A stretch of DNA of 64,000 nucleotides, from the NCBI GenBank assembly GCA_037349105.1, contig JAYJMM010000033.1:62001-126000 (forward strand), read 5' to 3'. Position numbers and translations under genes: made by a program. The stretch comes from Limnomonas spitsbergensis. Lineage: Eukaryota > Chlorophyta > Chlorophyceae > Chlamydomonadales. The notes under the pieces were generated by a model. The model saw only the letters and a list, made by a program, of their open reading frames with translations, was not told the DNA's origin and did no database searches. This document shows positions 8,317 to 23,300 of this stretch, piece by piece. Every line of letters begins with the position of its first letter. The first letter of the stretch is position 1.

Positions 8317-11300
8317 GATTAATCAGCTGCAGACCAGTGATTAATCAGCTGCATACCAGTGATTAATCAGCTGCATACCAGTGATTAATCAGCTGCAGAC
8401 CAGTGATTAATCAGCTGCAGACCAGTGATTAATCAGCTGCAGACCAGTGATTAATCAGCTGCAGACCAGTGATTAATCAGCTGCATACCAGTGATTAATC
8501 AGCTGCATACCAGTGATTAATCAGCTGCAGACCAGTGATTAATCAGCTGCAGACCAGTGATTAATCAGCTGCATACCAGTGATTAATCAGCTGCAGACCA
8601 GTGATTAATCAGCTGCAGACCAGTGATTAATCAGCTGCATACCAGTGATTAATCAGCTGCAGACCAGTGATTAATCAGCTGCAGACCAGTGATTAATCAG
8701 CTGCAGACCAGTGATTAATCAGCTGCATACCAGTGATTAATCAGCTGCAGACCAGTGATTAATCAGCTGCAGACCAGTGATTAATCAGCTGCAGACCAGT
8801 GATTAATCAGCTGCAGACCAGTGATTAATCAGCTGCAGACCAGTGATTAATCAGCTGCAGACCAGTGATTAATCAGCTGCAGACCAGTGATTAATCAGCT
8901 GCATACCAGTGATTAATCAGCTGCATACCAGTGATTAATCAGCTGCAGACCAGTGATTAATCAGCTGCATACCAGTGATTAATCAGCTGCATACCAGTGA
9001 TTAATCAGCTGCAGACCAGTGATTAATCAGCTGCAGACCAGTGATTAATCAGCTGCAGACCAGTGATTAATCAGCTGCAGACCAGTGATTAATCAGCTGC
9101 AGACCAGTGATTAATCAGCTGCAGACCAGTGATTAATCAGCTGCAGACCAGTGATTAATCAGCTGCATACCAGTGATTAATCAGCTGCAGACCAGTGATT
9201 AATCAGCTGCAGACCAGTGATTAATCAGCTGCAGACCAGTGATTAATCAGCTGCAGACCAGTGATTAATCAGCTGCAGACCAGTGATTAATCAGCTGCAG
9301 ACCAGTGATTAATCAGCTGCAGACCAGTGATTAATCAGCTGCATACCAGTGATTAATCAGCTGCAGACCAGTGATTAATCAGCTGCATACCAGTGATTAA
9401 TCAGCTGCAGACCAGTGATTAATCAGCTGCAGACCAGTGATTAATCAGCTGCATACCAGTGATTAATCAGCTGCATACCAGTGATTAATCAGCTGCAGAC
9501 CAGTGATTAATCAGCTGCAGACCAGTGATTAATCAGCTGCAGACCAGTGATTAATCAGCTGCAGACCAGTGATTAATCAGCTGCAGACCAGTGATTAATC
9601 AGCTGCATACCAGTGATTAATCAGCTGCAGACCAGTGATTAATCAGCTGCAGACCAGTGATTAATCAGCTGCAGACCAGTGATTAATCAGCTGCAGACCA
9701 GTGATTAATCAGCTGCATACCAGTGATTAATCAGCTGCATACCAGTGATTAATCAGCTGCAGACCAGTGATTAATCAGCTGCAGACCAGTGATTAATCAG
9801 CTGCATACCAGTGATTAATCAGCTGCAGACCAGTGATTAATCAGCTGCAGACCAGTGATTAATCAGCTGCAGACCAGTGATTAATCAGCTGCATACCAGT
9901 GATTAATCAGCTGCAGACCAGTGATTAATCAGCTGCAGACCAGTGATTAATCAGCTGCAGACCAGTGATTAATCAGCTGCATACCAGTGATTAATCAGCT
10001 GCATACCAGTGATTAATCAGCTGCAGACCAGTGATTAATCAGCTGCAGACCAGTGATTAATCAGCTGCAGACCAGTGATTAATCAGCTGCAGACCAGTGA
10101 TTAATCAGCTGCAGACCAGTGATTAATCAGCTGCAGACCAGTGATTAATCAGCTGCAGACCAGTGATTAATCAGCTGCAGACCAGTGATTAATCAGCTGC
10201 AGACCAGTGATTAATCAGCTGCAGACCAGTGATTAATCAGCTGCATACCAGTGATTAATCAGCTGCAGACCAGTGATTAATCAGCTGCAGACCAGTGATT
10301 AATCAGCTGCAGACCAGTGATTAATCAGCTGCAGACCAGTGATTAATCAGCTGCAGACCAGTGATTAATCAGCTGCAGACCAGTGATTAATCAGCTGCAG
10401 ACCAGTGATTAATCAGCTGCATACCAGTGATTAATCAGCTGCAGACCAGTGATTAATCAGCTGCAGACCAGTGATTAATCAGCTGCAGACCAGTGATTAA
10501 TCAGCTGCAGACCAGTGATTAATCAGCTGCAGACCAGTGATTAATCAGCTGCAGACCAGTGATTAATCAGCTGCAGACCAGTGATTAATCAGCTGCATAC
10601 CAGTGATTAATCAGCTGCAGACCAGTGATTAATCAGCTGCAGACCAGTGATTAATCAGCTGCAGACCAGTGATTAATCAGCTGCAGACCAGTGATTAATC
10701 AGCTGCAGACCAGTGATTAATCAGCTGCAGACCAGTGATTAATCAGCTGCAGACCAGTGATTAATCAGCTGCAGACCAGTGATTAATCAGCTGCAGACCA
10801 GTGATTAATCAGCTGCAGACCAGTGATTAATCAGCTGCAGACCAGTGATTAATCAGCTGCAGACCAGTGATTAATCAGCTGCAGACCAGTGATTAATCAG
10901 CTGCAGACCAGTGATTAATCAGCTGCAGACCAGTGATTAATCAGCTGCATACCAGTGATTAATCAGCTGCAGACCAGTGATTAATCAGCTGCAGACCAGT
11001 GATTAATCAGCTGCAGACCAGTGATTAATCAGCTGCAGACCAGTGATTAATCAGCTGCAGACCAGTGATTAATCAGCTGCAGACCAGTGATTAATCAGCT
11101 GCAGACCAGTGATTAATCAGCTGCAGACCAGTGATTAATCAGCTGCATACCAGTGATTAATCAGCTGCAGACCAGTGATTAATCAGCTGCAGACCAGTGA
11201 TTAATCAGCTGCATACCAGTGATTAATCAGCTGCAGACCAGTGATTAATCAGCTGCAGACCAGTGATTAATCAGCTGCAGACCAGTGATTAATCAGCTGC

Positions 11301-14300
11301 ATACCAGTGATTAATCAGCTGCAGACCAGTGATTAATCAGCTGCAGACCAGTGATTAATCAGCTGCATACCAGTGATTAATCAGCTGCAGACCAGTGATT
11401 AATCAGCTGCAGACCAGTGATTAATCAGCTGCAGACCAGTGATTAATCAGCTGCATACCAGTGATTAATCAGCTGCAGACCAGTGATTAATCAGCTGCAT
11501 ACCAGTGATTAATCAGCTGCATACCAGTGATTAATCAGCTGCAGACCAGTGATTAATCAGCTGCAGACCAGTGATTAATCAGCTGCAGACCAGTGATTAA
11601 TCAGCTGCATACCAGTGATTAATCAGCTGCAGACCAGTGATTAATCAGCTGCAGACCAGTGATTAATCAGCTGCAGACCAGTGATTAATCAGCTGCATAC
11701 CAGTGATTAATCAGCTGCAGACCAGTGATTAATCAGCTGCAGACCAGTGATTAATCAGCTGCATACCAGTGATTAATCAGCTGCATACCAGTGATTAATC
11801 AGCTGCATACCAGTGATTAATCAGCTGCAGACCAGTGATTAATCAGCTGCAGACCAGTGATTAATCAGCTGCAGACCAGTGATTAATCAGCTGCAGACCA
11901 GTGATTAATCAGCTGCAGACCAGTGATTAATCAGCTGCAGACCAGTGATTAATCAGCTGCAGACCAGTGATTAATCAGCTGCAGACCAGTGATTAATCAG
12001 CTGCAGACCAGTGATTAATCAGCTGCATACCAGTGATTAATCAGCTGCAGACCAGTGATTAATCAGCTGCAGACCAGTGATTAATCAGCTGCATACCAGT
12101 GATTAATCAGCTGCAGACCAGTGATTAATCAGCTGCAGACCAGTGATTAATCAGCTGCAGACCAGTGATTAATCAGCTGCAGACCAGTGATTAATCAGCT
12201 GCATACCAGTGATTAATCAGCTGCATACCAGTGATTAATCAGCTGCAGACCAGTGATTAATCAGCTGCATACCAGTGATTAATCAGCTGCAGACCAGTGA
12301 TTAATCAGCTGCAGACCAGTGATTAATCAGCTGCAGACCAGTGATTAATCAGCTGCAGACCAGTGATTAATCAGCTGCAGACCAGTGATTAATCAGCTGC
12401 AGACCAGTGATTAATCAGCTGCAGACCAGTGATTAATCAGCTGCAGACCAGTGATTAATCAGCTGCATACCAGTGATTAATCAGCTGCAGACCAGTGATT
12501 AATCAGCTGCAGACCAGTGATTAATCAGCTGCATACCAGTGATTAATCAGCTGCAGACCAGTGATTAATCAGCTGCAGACCAGTGATTAATCAGCTGCAG
12601 ACCAGTGATTAATCAGCTGCATACCAGTGATTAATCAGCTGCAGACCAGTGATTAATCAGCTGCAGACCAGTGATTAATCAGCTGCAGACCAGTGATTAA
12701 TCAGCTGCAGACCAGTGATTAATCAGCTGCAGACCAGTGATTAATCAGCTGCATACCAGTGATTAATCAGCTGCAGACCAGTGATTAATCAGCTGCAGAC
12801 CAGTGATTAATCAGCTGCAGACCAGTGATTAATCAGCTGCAGACCAGTGATTAATCAGCTGCAGACCAGTGATTAATCAGCTGCATACCAGTGATTAATC
12901 AGCTGCAGACCAGTGATTAATCAGCTGCAGACCAGTGATTAATCAGCTGCAGACCAGTGATTAATCAGCTGCATACCAGTGATTAATCAGCTGCAGACCA
13001 GTGATTAATCAGCTGCAGACCAGTGATTAATCAGCTGCAGACCAGTGATTAATCAGCTGCAGACCAGTGATTAATCAGCTGCAGACCAGTGATTAATCAG
13101 CTGCAGACCAGTGATTAATCAGCTGCAGACCAGTGATTAATCAGCTGCAGACCAGTGATTAATCAGCTGCAGACCAGTGATTAATCAGCTGCAGACCAGT
13201 GATTAATCAGCTGCAGACCAGTGATTAATCAGCTGCAGACCAGTGATTAATCAGCTGCAGACCAGTGATTAATCAGCTGCAGACCAGTGATTAATCAGCT
13301 GCAGACCAGTGATTAATCAGCTGCAGACCAGTGATTAATCAGCTGCAGACCAGTGATTAATCAGCTGCATACCAGTGATTAATCAGCTGCAGACCAGTGA
13401 TTAATCAGCTGCAGACCAGTGATTAATCAGCTGCATACCAGTGATTAATCAGCTGCAGACCAGTGATTAATCAGCTGCAGACCAGTGATTAATCAGCTGC
13501 AGACCAGTGATTAATCAGCTGCAGACCAGTGATTAATCAGCTGCAGACCAGTGATTAATCAGCTGCAGACCAGTGATTAATCAGCTGCAGACCAGTGATT
13601 AATCAGCTGCAGACCAGTGATTAATCAGCTGCAGACCAGTGATTAATCAGCTGCAGACCAGTGATTAATCAGCTGCAGACCAGTGATTAATCAGCTGCAG
13701 ACCAGTGATTAATCAGCTGCAGACCAGTGATTAATCAGCTGCAGACCAGTGATTAATCAGCTGCAGACCAGTGATTAATCAGCTGCATACCAGTGATTAA
13801 TCAGCTGCATACCAGTGATTAATCAGCTGCAGACCAGTGATTAATCAGCTGCAGACCAGTGATTAATCAGCTGCAGACCAGTGATTAATCAGCTGCAGAC
13901 CAGTGATTAATCAGCTGCAGACCAGTGATTAATCAGCTGCAGACCAGTGATTAATCAGCTGCAGACCAGTGATTAATCAGCTGCAGACCAGTGATTAATC
14001 AGCTGCAGACCAGTGATTAATCAGCTGCATACCAGTGATTAATCAGCTGCAGACCAGTGATTAATCAGCTGCAGACCAGTGATTAATCAGCTGCAGACCA
14101 GTGATTAATCAGCTGCATACCAGTGATTAATCAGCTGCAGACCAGTGATTAATCAGCTGCAGACCAGTGATTAATCAGCTGCAGACCAGTGATTAATCAG
14201 CTGCAGACCAGTGATTAATCAGCTGCATACCAGTGATTAATCAGCTGCATACCAGTGATTAATCAGCTGCAGACCAGTGATTAATCAGCTGCATACCAGT

Positions 14301-17300
14301 GATTAATCAGCTGCAGACCAGTGATTAATCAGCTGCAGACCAGTGATTAATCAGCTGCAGACCAGTGATTAATCAGCTGCAGACCAGTGATTAATCAGCT
14401 GCATACCAGTGATTAATCAGCTGCAGACCAGTGATTAATCAGCTGCAGACCAGTGATTAATCAGCTGCATACCAGTGATTAATCAGCTGCAGACCAGTGA
14501 TTAATCAGCTGCAGACCAGTGATTAATCAGCTGCATACCAGTGATTAATCAGCTGCAGACCAGTGATTAATCAGCTGCAGACCAGTGATTAATCAGCTGC
14601 AGACCAGTGATTAATCAGCTGCAGACCAGTGATTAATCAGCTGCAGACCAGTGATTAATCAGCTGCAGACCAGTGATTAATCAGCTGCAGACCAGTGATT
14701 AATCAGCTGCAGACCAGTGATTAATCAGCTGCAGACCAGTGATTAATCAGCTGCATACCAGTGATTAATCAGCTGCAGACCAGTGATTAATCAGCTGCAT
14801 ACCAGTGATTAATCAGCTGCAGACCAGTGATTAATCAGCTGCAGACCAGTGATTAATCAGCTGCATACCAGTGATTAATCAGCTGCATACCAGTGATTAA
14901 TCAGCTGCAGACCAGTGATTAATCAGCTGCAGACCAGTGATTAATCAGCTGCATACCAGTGATTAATCAGCTGCATACCAGTGATTAATCAGCTGCATAC
15001 CAGTGATTAATCAGCTGCAGACCAGTGATTAATCAGCTGCATACCAGTGATTAATCAGCTGCAGACCAGTGATTAATCAGCTGCATACCAGTGATTAATC
15101 AGCTGCAGACCAGTGATTAATCAGCTGCAGACCAGTGATTAATCAGCTGCAGACCAGTGATTAATCAGCTGCAGACCAGTGATTAATCAGCTGCAGACCA
15201 GTGATTAATCAGCTGCATACCAGTGATTAATCAGCTGCAGACCAGTGATTAATCAGCTGCAGACCAGTGATTAATCAGCTGCAGACCAGTGATTAATCAG
15301 CTGCAGACCAGTGATTAATCAGCTGCAGACCAGTGATTAATCAGCTGCATACCAGTGATTAATCAGCTGCATACCAGTGATTAATCAGCTGCAGACCAGT
15401 GATTAATCAGCTGCAGACCAGTGATTAATCAGCTGCAGACCAGTGATTAATCAGCTGCAGACCAGTGATTAATCAGCTGCAGACCAGTGATTAATCAGCT
15501 GCAGACCAGTGATTAATCAGCTGCAGACCAGTGATTAATCAGCTGCAGACCAGTGATTAATCAGCTGCAGACCAGTGATTAATCAGCTGCAGACCAGTGA
15601 TTAATCAGCTGCAGACCAGTGATTAATCAGCTGCAGACCAGTGATTAATCAGCTGCAGACCAGTGATTAATCAGCTGCAGACCAGTGATTAATCAGCTGC
15701 AGACCAGTGATTAATCAGCTGCAGACCAGTGATTAATCAGCTGCAGACCAGTGATTAATCAGCTGCAGACCAGTGATTAATCAGCTGCATACCAGTGATT
15801 AATCAGCTGCAGACCAGTGATTAATCAGCTGCAGACCAGTGATTAATCAGCTGCAGACCAGTGATTAATCAGCTGCAGACCAGTGATTAATCAGCTGCAG
15901 ACCAGTGATTAATCAGCTGCATACCAGTGATTAATCAGCTGCAGACCAGTGATTAATCAGCTGCATACCAGTGATTAATCAGCTGCAGACCAGTGATTAA
16001 TCAGCTGCAGACCAGTGATTAATCAGCTGCATACCAGTGATTAATCAGCTGCAGACCAGTGATTAATCAGCTGCATACCAGTGATTAATCAGCTGCAGAC
16101 CAGTGATTAATCAGCTGCAGACCAGTGATTAATCAGCTGCAGACCAGTGATTAATCAGCTGCAGACCAGTGATTAATCAGCTGCAGACCAGTGATTAATC
16201 AGCTGCATACCAGTGATTAATCAGCTGCAGACCAGTGATTAATCAGCTGCAGACCAGTGATTAATCAGCTGCAGACCAGTGATTAATCAGCTGCATACCA
16301 GTGATTAATCAGCTGCAGACCAGTGATTAATCAGCTGCAGACCAGTGATTAATCAGCTGCAGACCAGTGATTAATCAGCTGCAGACCAGTGATTAATCAG
16401 CTGCATACCAGTGATTAATCAGCTGCAGACCAGTGATTAATCAGCTGCAGACCAGTGATTAATCAGCTGCAGACCAGTGATTAATCAGCTGCAGACCAGT
16501 GATTAATCAGCTGCAGACCAGTGATTAATCAGCTGCAGACCAGTGATTAATCAGCTGCAGACCAGTGATTAATCAGCTGCAGACCAGTGATTAATCAGCT
16601 GCAGACCAGTGATTAATCAGCTGCAGACCAGTGATTAATCAGCTGCAGACCAGTGATTAATCAGCTGCAGACCAGTGATTAATCAGCTGCAGACCAGTGA
16701 TTAATCAGCTGCAGACCAGTGATTAATCAGCTGCATACCAGTGATTAATCAGCTGCAGACCAGTGATTAATCAGCTGCAGACCAGTGATTAATCAGCTGC
16801 AGACCAGTGATTAATCAGCTGCAGACCAGTGATTAATCAGCTGCAGACCAGTGATTAATCAGCTGCATACCAGTGATTAATCAGCTGCAGACCAGTGATT
16901 AATCAGCTGCATACCAGTGATTAATCAGCTGCAGACCAGTGATTAATCAGCTGCAGACCAGTGATTAATCAGCTGCAGACCAGTGATTAATCAGCTGCAG
17001 ACCAGTGATTAATCAGCTGCAGACCAGTGATTAATCAGCTGCAGACCAGTGATTAATCAGCTGCAGACCAGTGATTAATCAGCTGCAGACCAGTGATTAA
17101 TCAGCTGCAGACCAGTGATTAATCAGCTGCAGACCAGTGATTAATCAGCTGCAGACCAGTGATTAATCAGCTGCATACCAGTGATTAATCAGCTGCAGAC
17201 CAGTGATTAATCAGCTGCAGACCAGTGATTAATCAGCTGCAGACCAGTGATTAATCAGCTGCAGACCAGTGATTAATCAGCTGCAGACCAGTGATTAATC

Positions 17301-20300
17301 AGCTGCAGACCAGTGATTAATCAGCTGCAGACCAGTGATTAATCAGCTGCAGACCAGTGATTAATCAGCTGCAGACCAGTGATTAATCAGCTGCAGACCA
17401 GTGATTAATCAGCTGCATACCAGTGATTAATCAGCTGCAGACCAGTGATTAATCAGCTGCAGACCAGTGATTAATCAGCTGCAGACCAGTGATTAATCAG
17501 CTGCATACCAGTGATTAATCAGCTGCAGACCAGTGATTAATCAGCTGCAGACCAGTGATTAATCAGCTGCAGACCAGTGATTAATCAGCTGCATACCAGT
17601 GATTAATCAGCTGCAGACCAGTGATTAATCAGCTGCAGACCAGTGATTAATCAGCTGCAGACCAGTGATTAATCAGCTGCATACCAGTGATTAATCAGCT
17701 GCAGACCAGTGATTAATCAGCTGCAGACCAGTGATTAATCAGCTGCAGACCAGTGATTAATCAGCTGCAGACCAGTGATTAATCAGCTGCAGACCAGTGA
17801 TTAATCAGCTGCAGACCAGTGATTAATCAGCTGCAGACCAGTGATTAATCAGCTGCAGACCAGTGATTAATCAGCTGCAGACCAGTGATTAATCAGCTGC
17901 AGACCAGTGATTAATCAGCTGCAGACCAGTGATTAATCAGCTGCAGACCAGTGATTAATCAGCTGCAGACCAGTGATTAATCAGCTGCAGACCAGTGATT
18001 AATCAGCTGCAGACCAGTGATTAATCAGCTGCAGACCAGTGATTAATCAGCTGCAGACCAGTGATTAATCAGCTGCAGACCAGTGATTAATCAGCTGCAG
18101 ACCAGTGATTAATCAGCTGCAGACCAGTGATTAATCAGCTGCAGACCAGTGATTAATCAGCTGCAGACCAGTGATTAATCAGCTGCAGACCAGTGATTAA
18201 TCAGCTGCAGACCAGTGATTAATCAGCTGCAGACCAGTGATTAATCAGCTGCAGACCAGTGATTAATCAGCTGCAGACCAGTGATTAATCAGCTGCAGAC
18301 CAGTGATTAATCAGCTGCATACCAGTGATTAATCAGCTGCAGACCAGTGATTAATCAGCTGCAGACCAGTGATTAATCAGCTGCAGACCAGTGATTAATC
18401 AGCTGCATACCAGTGATTAATCAGCTGCAGACCAGTGATTAATCAGCTGCATACCAGTGATTAATCAGCTGCAGACCAGTGATTAATCAGCTGCAGACCA
18501 GTGATTAATCAGCTGCAGACCAGTGATTAATCAGCTGCAGACCAGTGATTAATCAGCTGCAGACCAGTGATTAATCAGCTGCATACCAGTGATTAATCAG
18601 CTGCAGACCAGTGATTAATCAGCTGCAGACCAGTGATTAATCAGCTGCAGACCAGTGATTAATCAGCTGCATACCAGTGATTAATCAGCTGCAGACCAGT
18701 GATTAATCAGCTGCAGACCAGTGATTAATCAGCTGCAGACCAGTGATTAATCAGCTGCAGACCAGTGATTAATCAGCTGCAGACCAGTGATTAATCAGCT
18801 GCAGACCAGTGATTAATCAGCTGCAGACCAGTGATTAATCAGCTGCATACCAGTGATTAATCAGCTGCAGACCAGTGATTAATCAGCTGCAGACCAGTGA
18901 TTAATCAGCTGCAGACCAGTGATTAATCAGCTGCAGACCAGTGATTAATCAGCTGCAGACCAGTGATTAATCAGCTGCATACCAGTGATTAATCAGCTGC
19001 AGACCAGTGATTAATCAGCTGCAGACCAGTGATTAATCAGCTGCAGACCAGTGATTAATCAGCTGCATACCAGTGATTAATCAGCTGCAGACCAGTGATT
19101 AATCAGCTGCAGACCAGTGATTAATCAGCTGCAGACCAGTGATTAATCAGCTGCAGACCAGTGATTAATCAGCTGCAGACCAGTGATTAATCAGCTGCAG
19201 ACCAGTGATTAATCAGCTGCAGACCAGTGATTAATCAGCTGCAGACCAGTGATTAATCAGCTGCAGACCAGTGATTAATCAGCTGCAGACCAGTGATTAA
19301 TCAGCTGCAGACCAGTGATTAATCAGCTGCAGACCAGTGATTAATCAGCTGCAGACCAGTGATTAATCAGCTGCAGACCAGTGATTAATCAGCTGCAGAC
19401 CAGTGATTAATCAGCTGCATACCAGTGATTAATCAGCTGCAGACCAGTGATTAATCAGCTGCAGACCAGTGATTAATCAGCTGCAGACCAGTGATTAATC
19501 AGCTGCAGACCAGTGATTAATCAGCTGCAGACCAGTGATTAATCAGCTGCAGACCAGTGATTAATCAGCTGCAGACCAGTGATTAATCAGCTGCAGACCA
19601 GTGATTAATCAGCTGCATACCAGTGATTAATCAGCTGCAGACCAGTGATTAATCAGCTGCAGACCAGTGATTAATCAGCTGCAGACCAGTGATTAATCAG
19701 CTGCAGACCAGTGATTAATCAGCTGCAGACCAGTGATTAATCAGCTGCAGACCAGTGATTAATCAGCTGCAGACCAGTGATTAATCAGCTGCAGACCAGT
19801 GATTAATCAGCTGCAGACCAGTGATTAATCAGCTGCAGACCAGTGATTAATCAGCTGCATACCAGTGATTAATCAGCTGCAGACCAGTGATTAATCAGCT
19901 GCAGACCAGTGATTAATCAGCTGCAGACCAGTGATTAATCAGCTGCAGACCAGTGATTAATCAGCTGCAGACCAGTGATTAATCAGCTGCAGACCAGTGA
20001 TTAATCAGCTGCAGACCAGTGATTAATCAGCTGCAGACCAGTGATTAATCAGCTGCAGACCAGTGATTAATCAGCTGCAGACCAGTGATTAATCAGCTGC
20101 AGACCAGTGATTAATCAGCTGCATACCAGTGATTAATCAGCTGCAGACCAGTGATTAATCAGCTGCAGACCAGTGATTAATCAGCTGCAGACCAGTGATT
20201 AATCAGCTGCAGACCAGTGATTAATCAGCTGCAGACCAGTGATTAATCAGCTGCAGACCAGTGATTAATCAGCTGCATACCAGTGATTAATCAGCTGCAG

Positions 20301-23300
20301 ACCAGTGATTAATCAGCTGCAGACCAGTGATTAATCAGCTGCAGACCAGTGATTAATCAGCTGCAGACCAGTGATTAATCAGCTGCAGACCAGTGATTAA
20401 TCAGCTGCAGACCAGTGATTAATCAGCTGCAGACCAGTGATTAATCAGCTGCAGACCAGTGATTAATCAGCTGCAGACCAGTGATTAATCAGCTGCAGAC
20501 CAGTGATTAATCAGCTGCAGACCAGTGATTAATCAGCTGCAGACCAGTGATTAATCAGCTGCAGACCAGTGATTAATCAGCTGCAGACCAGTGATTAATC
20601 AGCTGCAGACCAGTGATTAATCAGCTGCAGACCAGTGATTAATCAGCTGCAGACCAGTGATTAATCAGCTGCAGACCAGTGATTAATCAGCTGCAGACCA
20701 GTGATTAATCAGCTGCAGACCAGTGATTAATCAGCTGCAGACCAGTGATTAATCAGCTGCAGACCAGTGATTAATCAGCTGCAGACCAGTGATTAATCAG
20801 CTGCAGACCAGTGATTAATCAGCTGCAGACCAGTGATTAATCAGCTGCAGACCAGTGATTAATCAGCTGCAGACCAGTGATTAATCAGCTGCAGACCAGT
20901 GATTAATCAGCTGCAGACCAGTGATTAATCAGCTGCAGACCAGTGATTAATCAGCTGCAGACCAGTGATTAATCAGCTGCAGACCAGTGATTAATCAGCT
21001 GCAGACCAGTGATTAATCAGCTGCAGACCAGTGATTAATCAGCTGCAGACCAGTGATTAATCAGCTGCAGACCAGTGATTAATCAGCTGCAGACCAGTGA
21101 TTAATCAGCTGCAGACCAGTGATTAATCAGCTGCAGACCAGTGATTAATCAGCTGCAGACCAGTGATTAATCAGCTGCAGACCAGTGATTAATCAGCTGC
21201 AGACCAGTGATTAATCAGCTGCATACCAGTGATTAATCAGCTGCAGACCAGTGATTAATCAGCTGCAGACCAGTGATTAATCAGCTGCAGACCAGTGATT
21301 AATCAGCTGCAGACCAGTGATTAATCAGCTGCAGACCAGTGATTAATCAGCTGCAGACCAGTGATTAATCAGCTGCAGACCAGTGATTAATCAGCTGCAG
21401 ACCAGTGATTAATCAGCTGCAGACCAGTGATTAATCAGCTGCAGACCAGTGATTAATCAGCTGCAGACCAGTGATTAATCAGCTGCAGACCAGTGATTAA
21501 TCAGCTGCAGACCAGTGATTAATCAGCTGCAGACCAGTGATTAATCAGCTGCATACCAGTGATTAATCAGCTGCAGACCAGTGATTAATCAGCTGCAGAC
21601 CAGTGATTAATCAGCTGCAGACCAGTGATTAATCAGCTGCATACCAGTGATTAATCAGCTGCAGACCAGTGATTAATCAGCTGCAGACCAGTGATTAATC
21701 AGCTGCAGACCAGTGATTAATCAGCTGCAGACCAGTGATTAATCAGCTGCAGACCAGTGATTAATCAGCTGCAGACCAGTGATTAATCAGCTGCAGACCA
21801 GTGATTAATCAGCTGCAGACCAGTGATTAATCAGCTGCAGACCAGTGATTAATCAGCTGCAGACCAGTGATTAATCAGCTGCAGACCAGTGATTAATCAG
21901 CTGCAGACCAGTGATTAATCAGCTGCAGACCAGTGATTAATCAGCTGCATACCAGTGATTAATCAGCTGCAGACCAGTGATTAATCAGCTGCAGACCAGT
22001 GATTAATCAGCTGCAGACCAGTGATTAATCAGCTGCAGACCAGTGATTAATCAGCTGCAGACCAGTGATTAATCAGCTGCAGACCAGTGATTAATCAGCT
22101 GCAGACCAGTGATTAATCAGCTGCAGACCAGTGATTAATCAGCTGCAGACCAGTGATTAATCAGCTGCAGACCAGTGATTAATCAGCTGCAGACCAGTGA
22201 TTAATCAGCTGCAGACCAGTGATTAATCAGCTGCAGACCAGTGATTAATCAGCTGCAGACCAGTGATTAATCAGCTGCAGACCAGTGATTAATCAGCTGC
22301 AGACCAGTGATTAATCAGCTGCAGACCAGTGATTAATCAGCTGCAGACCAGTGATTAATCAGCTGCAGACCAGTGATTAATCAGCTGCAGACCAGTGATT
22401 AATCAGCTGCAGACCAGTGATTAATCAGCTGCAGACCAGTGATTAATCAGCTGCAGACCAGTGATTAATCAGCTGCAGACCAGTGATTAATCAGCTGCAG
22501 ACCAGTGATTAATCAGCTGCAGACCAGTGATTAATCAGCTGCAGACCAGTGATTAATCAGCTGCAGACCAGTGATTAATCAGCTGCAGACCAGTGATTAA
22601 TCAGCTGCAGACCAGTGATTAATCAGCTGCAGACCAGTGATTAATCAGCTGCAGACCAGTGATTAATCAGCTGCAGACCAGTGATTAATCAGCTGCAGAC
22701 CAGTGATTAATCAGCTGCAGACCAGTGATTAATCAGCTGCAGACCAGTGATTAATCAGCTGCAGACCAGTGATTAATCAGCTGCAGACCAGTGATTAATC
22801 AGCTGCAGACCAGTGATTAATCAGCTGCAGACCAGTGATTAATCAGCTGCAGACCAGTGATTAATCAGCTGCAGACCAGTGATTAATCAGCTGCAGACCA
22901 GTGATTAATCAGCTGCATACCAGTGATTAATCAGCTGCAGACCAGTGATTAATCAGCTGCAGACCAGTGATTAATCAGCTGCAGACCAGTGATTAATCAG
23001 CTGCAGACCAGTGATTAATCAGCTGCAGACCAGTGATTAATCAGCTGCAGACCAGTGATTAATCAGCTGCAGACCAGTGATTAATCAGCTGCAGACCAGT
23101 GATTAATCAGCTGCAGACCAGTGATTAATCAGCTGCAGACCAGTGATTAATCAGCTGCAGACCAGTGATTAATCAGCTGCAGACCAGTGATTAATCAGCT
23201 GCATACCAGTGATTAATCAGCTGCAGACCAGTGATTAATCAGCTGCAGACCAGTGATTAATCAGCTGCAGACCAGTGATTAATCAGCTGCATACCAGTGA